64,000 nucleotides of DNA from Phycisphaerales bacterium (GTDB taxonomy: Bacteria; Planctomycetota; Phycisphaerae; Phycisphaerales; UBA1924). Where the stretch lies: NCBI GenBank assembly GCA_029260515.1, contig JAJDDC010000019.1, positions 248,001 through 312,000 of the forward strand. The letters run 5' to 3'. Shown here piece after piece: positions 16,168-24,981 of the stretch. The position numbers and the translations under genes are program-made. How positions within the stretch are numbered: position 1 is the stretch's first letter; the number at the start of each line of letters is the position of its first letter. The notes below the pieces were generated by a model that was not told the DNA's origin, did not search any database, and was given only the letters and a program-made list of their open reading frames with translations.

Positions 16168-16188
16168 TGAGACTCAATCTCAATGAGA
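16168..16188. promoter_or_regulatory. Candidate Fur-type operator
   Basis: This 21-base site has overlapping inverted half-sites TGAGA/TCTCA: TGAGACTCAATCTCA and then TCTCAATGAGA. Such repeated TGAGA half-sites resemble Fur boxes of the TTGAGAnTnnnTCTCAA form. It lies upstream of the DUF454 gene and just beyond the end of the gene at 16251. No -10 hexamer is obvious nearby, so the assignment is tentative. Confidence 0.4.
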
Positions 16189-16250
16189 GCCCGTCCGCCC
16201 CGGTCGGTGATTGCTTGGAAACGCTTTGGGCATCGAGAGATGCGGCGGGC

Positions 16251-16778
16251 CTAGGACGCGTTGTGCGGGCTGGCCCCTGGAGGGGGCGGCCATGGGAGTT
16301 CGAGTGTTGCGTCGATGGGGGTGTCCGCCCAGCGGGCGAAGAGCGCCTGGTAGGCGTCGGCGATCGCCTCGATCTGGACGCGGGTGAGCGGGGTTGGCGG
16401 CGCGGCGCCCGCGTTCTTGAAGAACGTGGCCAGGTACGCGTTGAGTTCGTCGGGATCGGCGGTGCGGAGGGCGTCGGGGCCCTCGGTCGCCCACTTGAGA
16501 TGGAGCATGCCGACGATGGTCTCGGCGTGGATGGCCTGGGCGGGCGGGTTGGTACGAAGCGTGGACTTGGCGTCCTGCCATACGTCGATGTCGTGCCCGG
16601 ACGCGAGCAGGGCGATGAACGCCGCGTCGTGGCCGAGGGTGGACTCGACGGCGTAGTGCATCAAATCGTGCATCGCGGGGGAGCCGCGGTCGCGGGCGCG
16701 CGAGGAAGTCGCGGACCCATCGTCGCGGACGAACGTGATGACGTCGCCGTCGTGCTTCTTGGTGAGGCGCAGCGGCAT
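16251..16778 (-). CDS. Conserved-looking hypothetical protein
   Basis: This soluble 175-residue protein begins MPLRLTKKHDGDVITFVRDDGS, then HDLMHYAVESTLGHDAAFIALLASGHDIDVW, with an HxxxH-like pair, and ends in a proline-rich tail. I recall similar proteins in many bacteria without an assigned role; no catalytic family is recognised. It lies 4 bases after the DinB gene and is almost certainly co-transcribed with it. The HDLMHYAVE helix resembles a metal or cofactor-binding helix, but this is only a guess. Confidence 0.65.
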   Translation of the reverse strand: MPLRLTKKHDGDVITFVRDDGSATSSRARDRGSPAMHDLMHYAVESTLGHDAAFIALLASGHDIDVWQDAKSTLRTNPPAQAIHAETIVGMLHLKWATEGPDALRTADPDELNAYLATFFKNAGAAPPTPLTRVQIEAIADAYQALFARWADTPIDATLELPWPPPPGASPHNAS

Positions 16779-16782
16779 GCGG

Positions 16783-17283
16783 CTAGCTGTTGTTGTCCAC
16801 CATGAAGACCCACTCCATGACGCTCGACGGCGGGACGGGGTCGATACCGAGATGTTTGAGCATATTGATGGCCTGGGCGCGGTGGTGCATGCCGTGGGTT
16901 GTGACGTGTGTGATGACGGCGCCGCGGGTGAAGGTGTAGGTCTTGCCGCCGCGTTCGCCCGAGAGTAGTTCGTCGAGGGGCTTGCCCTCGATGGAGGCGA
17001 GGATGTCGGCGCCGATCTGGTCGAGCAGTTCGAGGAGCTGGACGGGCGAGTGCGGCCCTTCGGCCTCGAGGCGCCCGCGCTGCTGGTCGCGCTGGGCGAG
17101 CAGGTCGCCCCAGCCGCGCATGGCGCCGAGGACGTGGGTCATGGTGGCGCGGAGGGTCTTGAGGCCCATGTCGAACTCGCGGTCGAGCTGCTCGCCGGGG
17201 AGCTTGGCGCACGCGTCGAGGATGTTGCGCGTCGCCCAGTGGTTGTGGGCGAGGAGGATCTGGACGGGGTCGCTGGCGGGCAT
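16783..17283 (-). CDS. DinB family protein
   Basis: The 166-residue four-helix protein has the DinB/YfiT metal pattern: a His in the first helix (LLAHNHWATRNIL), one in the second (ATMTHVLGAMRGW) and HVTTHGMHHRAQ in the third. Together these form a three-His Zn/Ni site. DinB-like proteins include thiol-dependent S-transferases such as bacillithiol or mycothiol enzymes. The start at 17283 has AGGAG 7 bases upstream. It is followed closely by the hypothetical gene at 16251. A second DinB-type gene lies at 19853. Confidence 0.88.
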   Translation of the reverse strand: MPASDPVQILLAHNHWATRNILDACAKLPGEQLDREFDMGLKTLRATMTHVLGAMRGWGDLLAQRDQQRGRLEAEGPHSPVQLLELLDQIGADILASIEGKPLDELLSGERGGKTYTFTRGAVITHVTTHGMHHRAQAINMLKHLGIDPVPPSSVMEWVFMVDNNS

Positions 17284-17353
17284 GGGCGGCTCCTGGGTGC
17301 GTGCTTTCGTTTGATCGTACTCGCGCGTCTTGAACCGGGGCGCGGCGCCCTGG

Positions 17354-17359
17354 TAGTCT
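17354..17359 (+). promoter_or_regulatory. -10 element TAGTCT of the propeller-like gene pair
   Basis: TAGTCT lies 40 bases before ATG 17400, giving a leader of about 34 nt that carries an AGGAGG ribosome binding site. Confidence 0.4.
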
Positions 17360-17399
17360 GCGGTGTGGGGTCTCACGCTGGCCAGCAGAGGAGGCCGCG

Positions 17400-18554
17400 A
17401 TGACGACGAATCGGGGATCGGATCGAGGGATTGCGTTCTCCGTGATCATGCTTGGCGTGTTCGTAGCGCAGTCGTCGGCGCAGTCGATCGGCGGGTACAC
17501 GCCATCGCGCGAGGGCCCGCAGCACTTGGACGGGCGGATTGGACGGCACGCCGAGGTTGTCACGTACGCGGGGGGCGTGCTGAGCGGGATCGAGGTTTCG
17601 GCGCCGTGGGGTGTACGAACAATCGCGACGCTTCCAGAGAGCGCGGCGGTGATCAGGCCGTACGGGGCGCTGCTGTATGTCCTGACACCAGAGAGCGGGT
17701 TGGTGCGGGTGCTGGAGCGGGGCGGGAACGTCGTGGGTTCGGCGTTCGTGGACCCGGAGTCTGAGCCGGTGGATATTGCACCGATCGGCGATGGCGTTGT
17801 CTATGTCTCGACGGCCGCGGACGGGCGCGTCACAAGGTTGGAGCTTGGCGGCGGGATCGCTCGCTCGTTCATCGATCTGCACGAACTGGACGAGCCGGAC
17901 GCGGAGCCCGACGCGGGGATGATGATCGTGGACCGGGGACGGCTGTTCGTGCAGCTCCGGCGGCTCGACGATGAGAATCCCTGGCTGTTTGATGATCACG
18001 GGGCGCTGGCGGTGATCGATCTCGCGACGGGGACGCTGATCGACGCGGACGCTTCGACGCCGGGCGTGCAGGCGATCGAGCTGAGCGGACCGCACCCGCG
18101 TCTGAAGATGCGGATCGACGAGGGCAGCCGGCGCATGTTCGTGAGTTCGAGCGGCGCCGACTCGTACACGCTCGGGAAGGGCGGCGGGATCGACGTGGTT
18201 GACCTGGACGCGGCCGCGCCGCTCGGCTACTTGATGCAGGAGGAGTTTGGCAACTTCAGCGCGGTCTGGCCCACGGGCGCGACAACCGGGTTTCTCATGT
18301 TCCACACGGACCTGGGCATCTCCTCGCACCTGGCGGCGTACGAGGCCGGGCCGCCTTGGATGATCGACGGGCTGTTCAACGATTTCTTCGTCGTGTACAT
18401 CGAGGCTTTTGTGTACGAGGAGAGCTTCGGACGCCTCTTCGTACCGCGGAGTGACGGGCGCGTGCAGATCATCGACGCCGAGTCCAAAAAGACGCTCGCG
18501 ATGCCCAATGTCGGAGGGATCGTGTCGGATATAGAGGTCGTTCGCTGGAGGTGA
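17400..18554 (+). CDS. Secreted beta-propeller-like protein, copy 1
   Basis: The 384-residue protein starts with a signal peptide (hydrophobic FSVIMLGVFVAQSSA, cleavage near residue 28). It then has repeating units ending in hydrophobic strands, such as LLYVLTPESGLVRVLERGG and VVYVSTAADGRVTRLELGG. The spacing suggests an NHL/YVTN-like beta-propeller of about six blades. No enzyme residues are recognised. AGGAGG sits just before the ATG. The next gene is a close paralogue with the same strand order, differing mostly in the N-terminal 50 residues and in the segment before the last two blades. Exported, function unknown. Confidence 0.75.
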   Translation: MTTNRGSDRGIAFSVIMLGVFVAQSSAQSIGGYTPSREGPQHLDGRIGRHAEVVTYAGGVLSGIEVSAPWGVRTIATLPESAAVIRPYGALLYVLTPESGLVRVLERGGNVVGSAFVDPESEPVDIAPIGDGVVYVSTAADGRVTRLELGGGIARSFIDLHELDEPDAEPDAGMMIVDRGRLFVQLRRLDDENPWLFDDHGALAVIDLATGTLIDADASTPGVQAIELSGPHPRLKMRIDEGSRRMFVSSSGADSYTLGKGGGIDVVDLDAAAPLGYLMQEEFGNFSAVWPTGATTGFLMFHTDLGISSHLAAYEAGPPWMIDGLFNDFFVVYIEAFVYEESFGRLFVPRSDGRVQIIDAESKKTLAMPNVGGIVSDIEVVRWR

Positions 18555-18671
18555 CCTTCGGCGGCGTTCTCGGCTGTGTCGTGCGACTGCTCGTGTCAAC
18601 GTTCTTGAGCACGGGCGATAGCAAGAGGTTTACTCGTGTGGTCATTGGCGAACCGGGGGATGGAGGTCACG

Positions 18672-19823
18672 ATGAAAATGATCCGAGCGCGGACCGGCGG
18701 TTTCGTCGGCATGGCGTGTCTCTTGTTTGCGTGTGGATGGGCTGGCGCCCAAGATCTGGGCGCGTGGGGTGCGGACACGAACGGTACACGTCCGGGCGAG
18801 CGCCCTTCGGCACGAGACATCGAGGTCGTGACATTTGCGGGCGGGGTGCTCCGCGGCATCGGCACGCGGACGCCCTGGGGCGTGCGCACGATCGCGACGT
18901 TGCCCGAGAGCGAGGGCGTGCTGCGCCCGTACCAGGGCCTGCTGTATGTGCTGACACCAGAGAGCGGGGTGGTGCGTGTCCTGGACCGCGACGGGAACCT
19001 CGTGGGCTCGGCGTTCGTGGATCCGGCGTCGGGACCGGTGGACATCGCGCCCATCGGTGATGGCGCCTTCTACGTTTCGACGGCCACGGATGGGCGTGTC
19101 ACGCGGATGGATCTGGGCGGGGGGATCACGCGGTCGTTCGTGGACCTGCACGAGCTCGACGAGCCCGACGAGGAGCCCGATCCTGGGATGATGATCGTGG
19201 ACGGGGGACTGCTGTATGTGCAGCTCAGGCGCCTCGACGACAAGACCCCTTGGATGTTCGCCCCGAGGGGGGCGCTGGCGGTGATCGACCTGGCGAGCGG
19301 GTCGCTTGTGGACATGGACGAGCAGACTCCCGGAGTGCAAGCTATGGAGCTTACGGGGCCGCACCCACGCCTGAAAATGCGGATCGACGATGGCAGCCGT
19401 CGCCTGTTCGTGAGCTCGAGCGGCGCCGACTCGTACACGTGGACGATCACCGGGGCGATCGACGTAGTGGACCTTGACAGTGTGGAGGTGCTGGGCGCGG
19501 TGATCGACGAGAGCGTGGGAAACTTCAGCGCCGTGTGGCCGATGGGGCCGACGACCGGGTACGTGATGGTGCACACCGACATCGTGGCGTCGTCGCACTT
19601 GTCGGTGTACGGCGAGCCGGGGTCGCCTTTCCCGCGCCAGATCGCGCTGGAGCTGTTTGGGTACGTCGAGGCGTTCGCGTGCGATGCGCGGCTGGGGCTG
19701 GTGTGCATGCCGACGCTGGACGGTCGGGTGCGGATCATCGATACGGACAGCGAGCAGACGCTGGCGATCCCGAAGATCGGCGGGGGCGTGGCGACGGACA
19801 TCGAGATCGTGCGCTGGCGTTGA
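18672..19823 (+). CDS. Secreted beta-propeller-like protein, copy 2
   Basis: This is a paralogue of the preceding gene, 383 residues, with a signal peptide (GFVGMACLLFACGWAGAQ). Shared blocks include GVRTIATLPES, LLYVLTPESG, DLHELDEPD, GPHPRLKMRID and SSSGADSYT, and both end in an EI/EVVRWR-type sequence. More than half of positions agree by eye. Start 18672 is chosen because GGAGGT lies 4 bases upstream; the ATG at 18636 would precede the signal peptide by a 12-residue tail. Tandem duplication is the simplest origin. Role unknown, probably extracellular. Confidence 0.75.
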   Translation: MKMIRARTGGFVGMACLLFACGWAGAQDLGAWGADTNGTRPGERPSARDIEVVTFAGGVLRGIGTRTPWGVRTIATLPESEGVLRPYQGLLYVLTPESGVVRVLDRDGNLVGSAFVDPASGPVDIAPIGDGAFYVSTATDGRVTRMDLGGGITRSFVDLHELDEPDEEPDPGMMIVDGGLLYVQLRRLDDKTPWMFAPRGALAVIDLASGSLVDMDEQTPGVQAMELTGPHPRLKMRIDDGSRRLFVSSSGADSYTWTITGAIDVVDLDSVEVLGAVIDESVGNFSAVWPMGPTTGYVMVHTDIVASSHLSVYGEPGSPFPRQIALELFGYVEAFACDARLGLVCMPTLDGRVRIIDTDSEQTLAIPKIGGGVATDIEIVRWR

Positions 19824-19852
19824 CGCGATCGCGGGCGCCGGCGCAGTCAGTC

Positions 19853-20401
19853 TCAGCCCATGATCCTGGGGAAGCCCAGCGCACGGCGGAGGTCCGCGAT
19901 CTGGCCCGTGTGCGTGCCCACGTGGAAGACCATCCGCATCGCGAGGGCGGAGGCGGGGGTGGTCGTGCCGACGGCGCCCCAGCGTACCTGACGTGTGAAC
20001 AGTTCGTCGCCGACTGTGCGGACGGTGTCGCACAGGCGGGCGACGGCGCTGCGGTGGATCTCGACGCCGCGGGCGAGTGTCGGGAACAGGGCGGCGTCGG
20101 GCGAGACGGTCGAGGCGAAGCAGACGCTCTCTGAATCGAAGCGGCTCGAGTCGCCAGAGGCGGCGTCGCCCATGACGAAGTCTGTCTCGGGGAGCGGGCC
20201 GAAGTCGGTCAGGCCGGAGATCCGGTCTGCTGCGCGGTGGTGGTAGAGCGCGAGGTGCCCGAGGGTCCAGATGGCGTGGTTGGGCAGGGCGGGCGCCTGG
20301 GCGGCGCGGTTCGTGTCGTCGAAGCCGACGAGGTACCGCTCGATCATCTCGGGGAGTGTTTCGATGCCGCCGGCGATGTGTTCGGCGCCCTTGCTGGGCA
20401 T
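19853..20401 (-). CDS. DinB superfamily protein
   Basis: The 182-residue helical protein has a DinB_2-type arrangement: IWTLGHLALYHHRAAD with the first histidines, EIHRSAVARLCDTV in the third helix and FHVGTHTGQIADLRRALG in the last helix, where HxxxH completes the site. Likely a metal-binding, thiol-linked protein, substrate unknown. It is divergent from the methyltransferase gene, with only 46 bases between the two starts. GGAGA lies 9 bases before its ATG. The end converges with the second propeller gene. Confidence 0.8.
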   Translation of the reverse strand: MPSKGAEHIAGGIETLPEMIERYLVGFDDTNRAAQAPALPNHAIWTLGHLALYHHRAADRISGLTDFGPLPETDFVMGDAASGDSSRFDSESVCFASTVSPDAALFPTLARGVEIHRSAVARLCDTVRTVGDELFTRQVRWGAVGTTTPASALAMRMVFHVGTHTGQIADLRRALGFPRIMG

Positions 20402-20431
20402 GGCTGAGTCTCCGTGGGGCGTGCGCGGGGA

Positions 20432-20441
20432 ATGCTACCCT
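20432..20441. promoter_or_regulatory. Overlapping divergent -10 elements
   Basis: The ten bases ATGCTACCCT contain TACCCT (20436-20441) for the plus-strand methyltransferase and, on the minus strand, TAGCAT (20432-20437) for the DinB gene. They share the central TA. The plus-strand start codon follows after 6 bases (leaderless); the minus-strand gene gets a leader of about 25 nt with GGAGA. Confidence 0.5.
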
Positions 20442-20447
20442 CGGGGT

Positions 20448-21239
20448 GTGGGTGAGCGCCAGTCTTTCTATGCGGATCCGTCTGTGTACGACGTGCTGCA
20501 CACGCCGGGGACGGCGGGCGAGGTGGACGGGCTCGAGCGGATCGAACGCCGATTCACCGGTGCTCGCGGGGGCTCGGCGCCGACCGCGCCGGTCTGGCTC
20601 GAGCCGGCGTGCGGGACGGGGCGGTACCTGCGTGTCGCGGCGGGGCGCGGGCGGCGGGTCGTGGGGTTCGATCTGTCCGAGGAGATGGTCGGGTATGCAC
20701 GGGCGCGGCTCTCGCGGCTGGGGCACGCGCGACGGTCGCGGGTGTTCGTCGGGGACATGGGGCGGTTCGCGGACCGCGTCCCGTGGCGGGTGGGCCTGGC
20801 GTTCAACCTGATCAACACGATCCGTCATTTGGAGAGCGACAAGGCGCTGCGGGCGCATCTGGCGGAGGTGGCTCGGACACTCTCGCCCGGCGGCGTGTAC
20901 GCGGTCGGGCTGAGCACGTGCGTGTACGGCGCGGAGATGGAGAGCGAGGACGTCTGGGACGCGCGGCGGGGCACGATGCGTGTGACGCAGGCCGTGCAGT
21001 ACCTGCCCGCGGACGCGGGGGATCGGGTCGAGCGGGTGGTCAGCCACATGAGTGTCCGCACGCCCACTGGCGGGCGGCACATCGACTCGGCGTACACGCT
21101 GCGGGCGTACTCGCTCGCGCAGTGGTACGACGCGATCGCGGGCTCGGCGATGCGGCTCGAGGCGGTCGTGGAGGAGGACGGGCACGACGCGCCCGCGCCG
21201 ATGAGCGGGTACGCGATCTACATCCTGCGCTCGAAATAA
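20448..21239 (+). CDS. Class I SAM-dependent methyltransferase
   Basis: The 263-residue protein has the Rossmann methyltransferase motif I, VWLEPACGTGRYLRVAA, then VVGFDLSEEMVGYARARL (motif II with the acidic ribose-binding residue) and a later AFNLINTIRHL in place of motif IV. The substrate is unknown. The start is GTG 20448, placed 6 bases after TACCCT, which implies a leaderless mRNA; the longer frame from 20271 would overlap the divergent gene. It ends 18 bases before the convergent gene at 21258. Confidence 0.85.
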   Translation: MGERQSFYADPSVYDVLHTPGTAGEVDGLERIERRFTGARGGSAPTAPVWLEPACGTGRYLRVAAGRGRRVVGFDLSEEMVGYARARLSRLGHARRSRVFVGDMGRFADRVPWRVGLAFNLINTIRHLESDKALRAHLAEVARTLSPGGVYAVGLSTCVYGAEMESEDVWDARRGTMRVTQAVQYLPADAGDRVERVVSHMSVRTPTGGRHIDSAYTLRAYSLAQWYDAIAGSAMRLEAVVEEDGHDAPAPMSGYAIYILRSK

Positions 21240-21257
21240 CCGTGAATGCCTGCCGGG

Positions 21258-24149
21258 CTACTCGGCGAGGACAGTTCTGTTCAGGCGCCCTTCGCCGTCG
21301 GTCCGTTCCAGGCTCACGGCGATGCGGGCTCCCTGGCCGGTGTCGCCGGTTTCGAACGCGAACGTGCGTGTGATCGACTCGCCCGGGCTCAGGTCGGCGA
21401 CGTGGCGGCGCATGCGCGGCTGGCCCGGGGCGATCACGAGCAGGTCGAAGGAGATCGGCGACGCGGAGGTGTTGGTCACGCTCGCGTCCACCGCGATGAA
21501 GGGCTTGGGCTCGTCGGGCGGCGAGCGCCGGGTCGCGAGGTCCATGACGACGCCGGGCAGGCTGACCTCGAGCGACCGGTGTACGCGGTGGATGCCCCGG
21601 TCGCGGTCTGCGACGAAGCTCACGTCGATGACGAGGGGTTTGGCGCCCGCCTCCTCGGCGGGGCTGTGGGCGAGGATGACGGTCTGGGCGAGCGACTCGC
21701 CCGGGGCGAGCGTGAAGGGGACCTTGCGGGGGGCGATCTTCCAGCTCCTGTCCGCGGGGGTGTCGAGGTCGGAGAACCCGCCCGGCTCGAGGATGTAGAG
21801 GGCGCCCTGGATGATCTGCGGCCAGGGGTTGGACATGCCCAGTGTGAGCGTGTGCTCGGCGCGGTCGCCGGGCAGGTCGGCGGGCGTGAGGGCGATCGAG
21901 GCGAGCATGCGGACAAGCGGGGCGTCGACGCCTTCGACGAAGATGGGTTCGCGCGAGACGCGGAGCACCGCCGCGGGCGCGTCGGCGGGGTCCGCGCGGC
22001 TCGCGCCGGGCACGGGGGAGGTGTTGCCGAACAGGTCGATTTGGGTCAGCTCGCCCTCGCCCAGGTGCATCTCCAGCTCACGCGGTGAATCGGCCCAGAT
22101 GGCGATGGCGGCGGGCCCGGCGTCGGCCCCGGGCGGTTCGAGTAGGTAGGCGTGCACGCCCCCGCCCACGGGGAGGGTGCGCGTGACGCGGCGGCCCCGG
22201 AGGCGCGAGGAGAGCGTCCGCCAGACGGGCAGGGCGGGCGAGGGCTCGACGCGCGGGCGGCGATCGTCCACGACGCGCCACGGGTCGAGCGCGGCGATCG
22301 TCACGCGCGACGCGCCGTTCTGCGAGGTCGCGCCCTCGGTGAACGCCTGCCAGAACGAGATAGCGTGGCGCGCCAGATCCGCGCCGGCGGCGCGGACGCC
22401 GAACACGTCCTCGTCGAGCTCTCCGAGCGTGACCGTGAGGTCGGGCGGTTCGGCGAGGCCGGACTTCGCCTTCGGCGCGCGCGCGAGGGCCGCGGCCCAG
22501 TCCGCGGCGAGCGCCGTGTGCGTCGAGGGCGGCGCCCCGGGCACGGCGTGGATCGTCGCGGCGCGCCCGGGCGAGGCGAGCGCCGGGCTGAGCGTCTGGT
22601 CGGTGCGCCAGGGCACGTCGATGACGGGCGCGGTCACAAGGCGGGCGATGGCCGCGGCGGCGCTTTCGAGGTCGGCGTCGAGCGCCGAGTGTGCGAACGG
22701 CGAGGCGCTGTCCGGGGCGCCCAGGCCCCATCTCTGGATGCGCTGGCCGTAGCGGTCGAGCAACGGATCGGTGAGCAGCCCGGGTGCGGGCGAGTCGGCG
22801 GCGAGGAACGAGACCACGTCGTCGGGGTCGATGTTCAGATCGGACGCGACGGCTGCCGGGACGCCCGGGAAGGTGAGGGTGACGCGGTGCTGGCCCAGCA
22901 GCAGGCGGTCGATGAGCGGCGCGACGCGGTCGCCGACGGCGTCGCCCGCGGTCGGGGCGTGGTTGCGGTCCCAGAGCGAGACGGAGACCGCGTCTGCGCC
23001 GACGAGCGCGGCGAGGCGGGGCAGCTCGCGGGCCAGGGGCGCGGGGCAGGCGCTGGTGACGAGGCCGAAGCCGGGGGTGTCGGGGGCGGGCCCGGCGGGC
23101 GCATCGTGCGTGGTCGCGGGCGCCCAGGCGAGGGCGGAGGAGGCGGAGCCGACGACGGCGCCCGCGGCGCGGACGGTCAGGTCGGCGCGGTACCAGCCGA
23201 ACTCGGGCAGCGCGGGGCTCCAGCGTTCGACGAAGCGCCCGCCTGGCATGTCGCGGGCGATCCGGTCCACGACCCGGCCGTCGGCGTTGGTGACGGTCGC
23301 CTCAACGCTGATGGCCTGGCCCGCCAGGTCGCGGACGAGCATGTCGAGCGCGGGGGGGGTGGGGCCGACGGCGAAGCCCGCGGGCGCATCGGGCACGATC
23401 TCGATGCGTGGGATCGCGATGACGGTCAGGTCGTCGAACCACGCCGCGCCGTCGTAGTCCTCGCGTGCGACGCGGAAGGCGGCGTCGGGCGGGATGGGGT
23501 CGTACTGCTCGGGCTGGAGGACCAGCAGTTCGAGCTGGAGGAACGCGGCGCGGTCGCGCCCGCCCGTGATCGGGGCCTCGAGACGCGTCCAGCGTCCCTC
23601 GGAGGTGATGAGGGGCGAGCGGGATTCGGCGCCCGCGATCGGTTCGAGCGCGTTGTCGAGCAGGCGTGCGACGAGCTGGGCCCGTGCGTGGACGAGGCCG
23701 CGGGTGCGGACGTGGACGCTGGCCAGGTAGTCGCCCTCTGCGAAAACGGAGAGCACGCCCGGGGTGAGCATCATGCTGGCCGAGTCGCCCTTGACGGGCA
23801 GCATGACGGTCCCCTCGCCGCGGAAGGCGGGCGACTGGTAGTCGAGCTCGGCGGCGTTCCACGTCGGGAAGCCCGGGCGGTCGCGCGGGACCGAGAGGTC
23901 GTGCTGGCCGCGGACCCAGCCGACGGGGACGGCGAGGGGGTTGGAGAGGCGTTCCTCGAAGTCGTAATCCGCGACGAGGCGCCCGGCGCTGCCCGGGCGC
24001 CGGGTGGGATCATGGCGGGCGCCCGCGGCGCGTCCCGCGAAGGGCTCGCCCGCTTCGGGGACCTGGACGTAGTCCTGCGCCCGGGCGGGCGCGGGGAACA
24101 CACACGCGAGAGCGATGGCCAGGGTGATGGCGAGGCGGGCGGGGCGCAT
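21258..24149 (-). CDS. Large exported protein, possibly glycoside-hydrolase-like
   Basis: The 963-residue protein has a clear signal peptide ([17 protein letters not shown]). An N-terminal beta-rich region follows that resembles a carbohydrate-binding jelly roll ([14 protein letters not shown] and [21 protein letters not shown]). The middle region, from about residue 340 to 650, has alternating strands and helices like a TIM barrel, and the C-terminus is made of beta sandwiches ([20 protein letters not shown]). The order recalls planctomycete secreted glycosidases of unassigned family, but I see no certain catalytic acids. It is divergent from the nitroreductase gene. Confidence 0.65.
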   Translation of the reverse strand: MRPARLAITLAIALACVFPAPARAQDYVQVPEAGEPFAGRAAGARHDPTRRPGSAGRLVADYDFEERLSNPLAVPVGWVRGQHDLSVPRDRPGFPTWNAAELDYQSPAFRGEGTVMLPVKGDSASMMLTPGVLSVFAEGDYLASVHVRTRGLVHARAQLVARLLDNALEPIAGAESRSPLITSEGRWTRLEAPITGGRDRAAFLQLELLVLQPEQYDPIPPDAAFRVAREDYDGAAWFDDLTVIAIPRIEIVPDAPAGFAVGPTPPALDMLVRDLAGQAISVEATVTNADGRVVDRIARDMPGGRFVERWSPALPEFGWYRADLTVRAAGAVVGSASSALAWAPATTHDAPAGPAPDTPGFGLVTSACPAPLARELPRLAALVGADAVSVSLWDRNHAPTAGDAVGDRVAPLIDRLLLGQHRVTLTFPGVPAAVASDLNIDPDDVVSFLAADSPAPGLLTDPLLDRYGQRIQRWGLGAPDSASPFAHSALDADLESAAAAIARLVTAPVIDVPWRTDQTLSPALASPGRAATIHAVPGAPPSTHTALAADWAAALARAPKAKSGLAEPPDLTVTLGELDEDVFGVRAAGADLARHAISFWQAFTEGATSQNGASRVTIAALDPWRVVDDRRPRVEPSPALPVWRTLSSRLRGRRVTRTLPVGGGVHAYLLEPPGADAGPAAIAIWADSPRELEMHLGEGELTQIDLFGNTSPVPGASRADPADAPAAVLRVSREPIFVEGVDAPLVRMLASIALTPADLPGDRAEHTLTLGMSNPWPQIIQGALYILEPGGFSDLDTPADRSWKIAPRKVPFTLAPGESLAQTVILAHSPAEEAGAKPLVIDVSFVADRDRGIHRVHRSLEVSLPGVVMDLATRRSPPDEPKPFIAVDASVTNTSASPISFDLLVIAPGQPRMRRHVADLSPGESITRTFAFETGDTGQGARIAVSLERTDGEGRLNRTVLAE

Positions 24150-24233
24150 TGTGAGTGATATCGGCGCCTCGCGGACGGTGGCTGCACCCTGGGGCGGCAG
24201 ACGGCGCGGCGGAGAACGCCCACGCCTGGCGGG

Positions 24234-24239
24234 TATCCT
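24234..24239 (+). promoter_or_regulatory. -10 element TATCCT of the nitroreductase gene
   Basis: TATCCT lies 31 bases before ATG 24271; the leader of about 24 nt carries GAGGAGG. Confidence 0.45.
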
Positions 24240-24270
24240 CGCCCGTCAGCGTCGAGCGAGGAGGCCCGGG

Positions 24271-24969
24271 ATGGAGCACGAGACAGGCGGGGGGACGCCC
24301 TTGTACGGGCCGCCGCCCGAGGATTCGCCGCACGAGCCGCTCGAGCGTCACGACCCGGGTCTTGCCCCCGAGGAGGCGGCCAGGCGGTTCTACGAGACCA
24401 TGCGTCGGCGCCGCACGGTGCGGATGTTCTCGGATCGCCCGGTATCGCGGGAGACGATCGAGTGGGTGATCCGGTCGGCGGGGACGGCGCCGAGCGGCGC
24501 CAACAAGCAGCCCTGGCGGTTCGTCGCGGTCTGCGATCCGGCGACCAAGGCGAAGATCCGCGAGGCGGCGGAGGCGGAGGAGCGCGAGTTCTACTCCAGG
24601 CGCGCCAGCGAGCGGTGGCTCGATGATCTGCGCCCGTTCGGCACGAACCCGGACAAGCGGTTCCTCGAGATCGCCCCCTGGCTGATCGTCGTGTTGGCGC
24701 TCAAGAAGACGGACGAGGGCGGGCAGACGTACTACGTCAACGAGAGCGTGGGCATCGCGGTCGGGCTGCTGCTGGCGGCGGCGCACCACGCGGGGCTCGT
24801 GACGCTGACGCACACGCCCAGCCCGATGGGCTTTCTACGCGATGTGCTCGGGCGCCCGGACAACGAGCGGGCGTACCTGCTGATCCCGGTGGGGTACCCG
24901 ACCGACGATTGCGTCGTGCCGCGGATCGGGCGCAAGGGTCTCGACGAGATCGGCGTGTTCGTGGAGTGA
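24271..24969 (+). CDS. Nitroreductase family flavoprotein
   Basis: The 232-residue protein has the FMN-binding hallmarks of the nitroreductase fold: [20 protein letters not shown] with the phosphate-binding Arg-Arg, then [17 protein letters not shown] and, near the end, [13 protein letters not shown]. The insertion [22 protein letters not shown] and the overall length are like the iodotyrosine deiodinase branch. It probably reduces small aromatic or halogenated substrates with NAD(P)H; the substrate is not predictable. Start 24271 follows GAGGAGG with 6 bases between. It ends 12 bases from the convergent ABC permease gene. Confidence 0.9.
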   Translation: MEHETGGGTPLYGPPPEDSPHEPLERHDPGLAPEEAARRFYETMRRRRTVRMFSDRPVSRETIEWVIRSAGTAPSGANKQPWRFVAVCDPATKAKIREAAEAEEREFYSRRASERWLDDLRPFGTNPDKRFLEIAPWLIVVLALKKTDEGGQTYYVNESVGIAVGLLLAAAHHAGLVTLTHTPSPMGFLRDVLGRPDNERAYLLIPVGYPTDDCVVPRIGRKGLDEIGVFVE

Positions 24970-24981
24970 GTGTGGGCGCGA

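Noticed and set aside
18642..21185. 847-codon open frame antisense to the propeller, DinB and methyltransferase genes
   Set aside because: Composition is typical of shadow frames (Arg, Pro and His runs) and it overlaps three well-supported genes.
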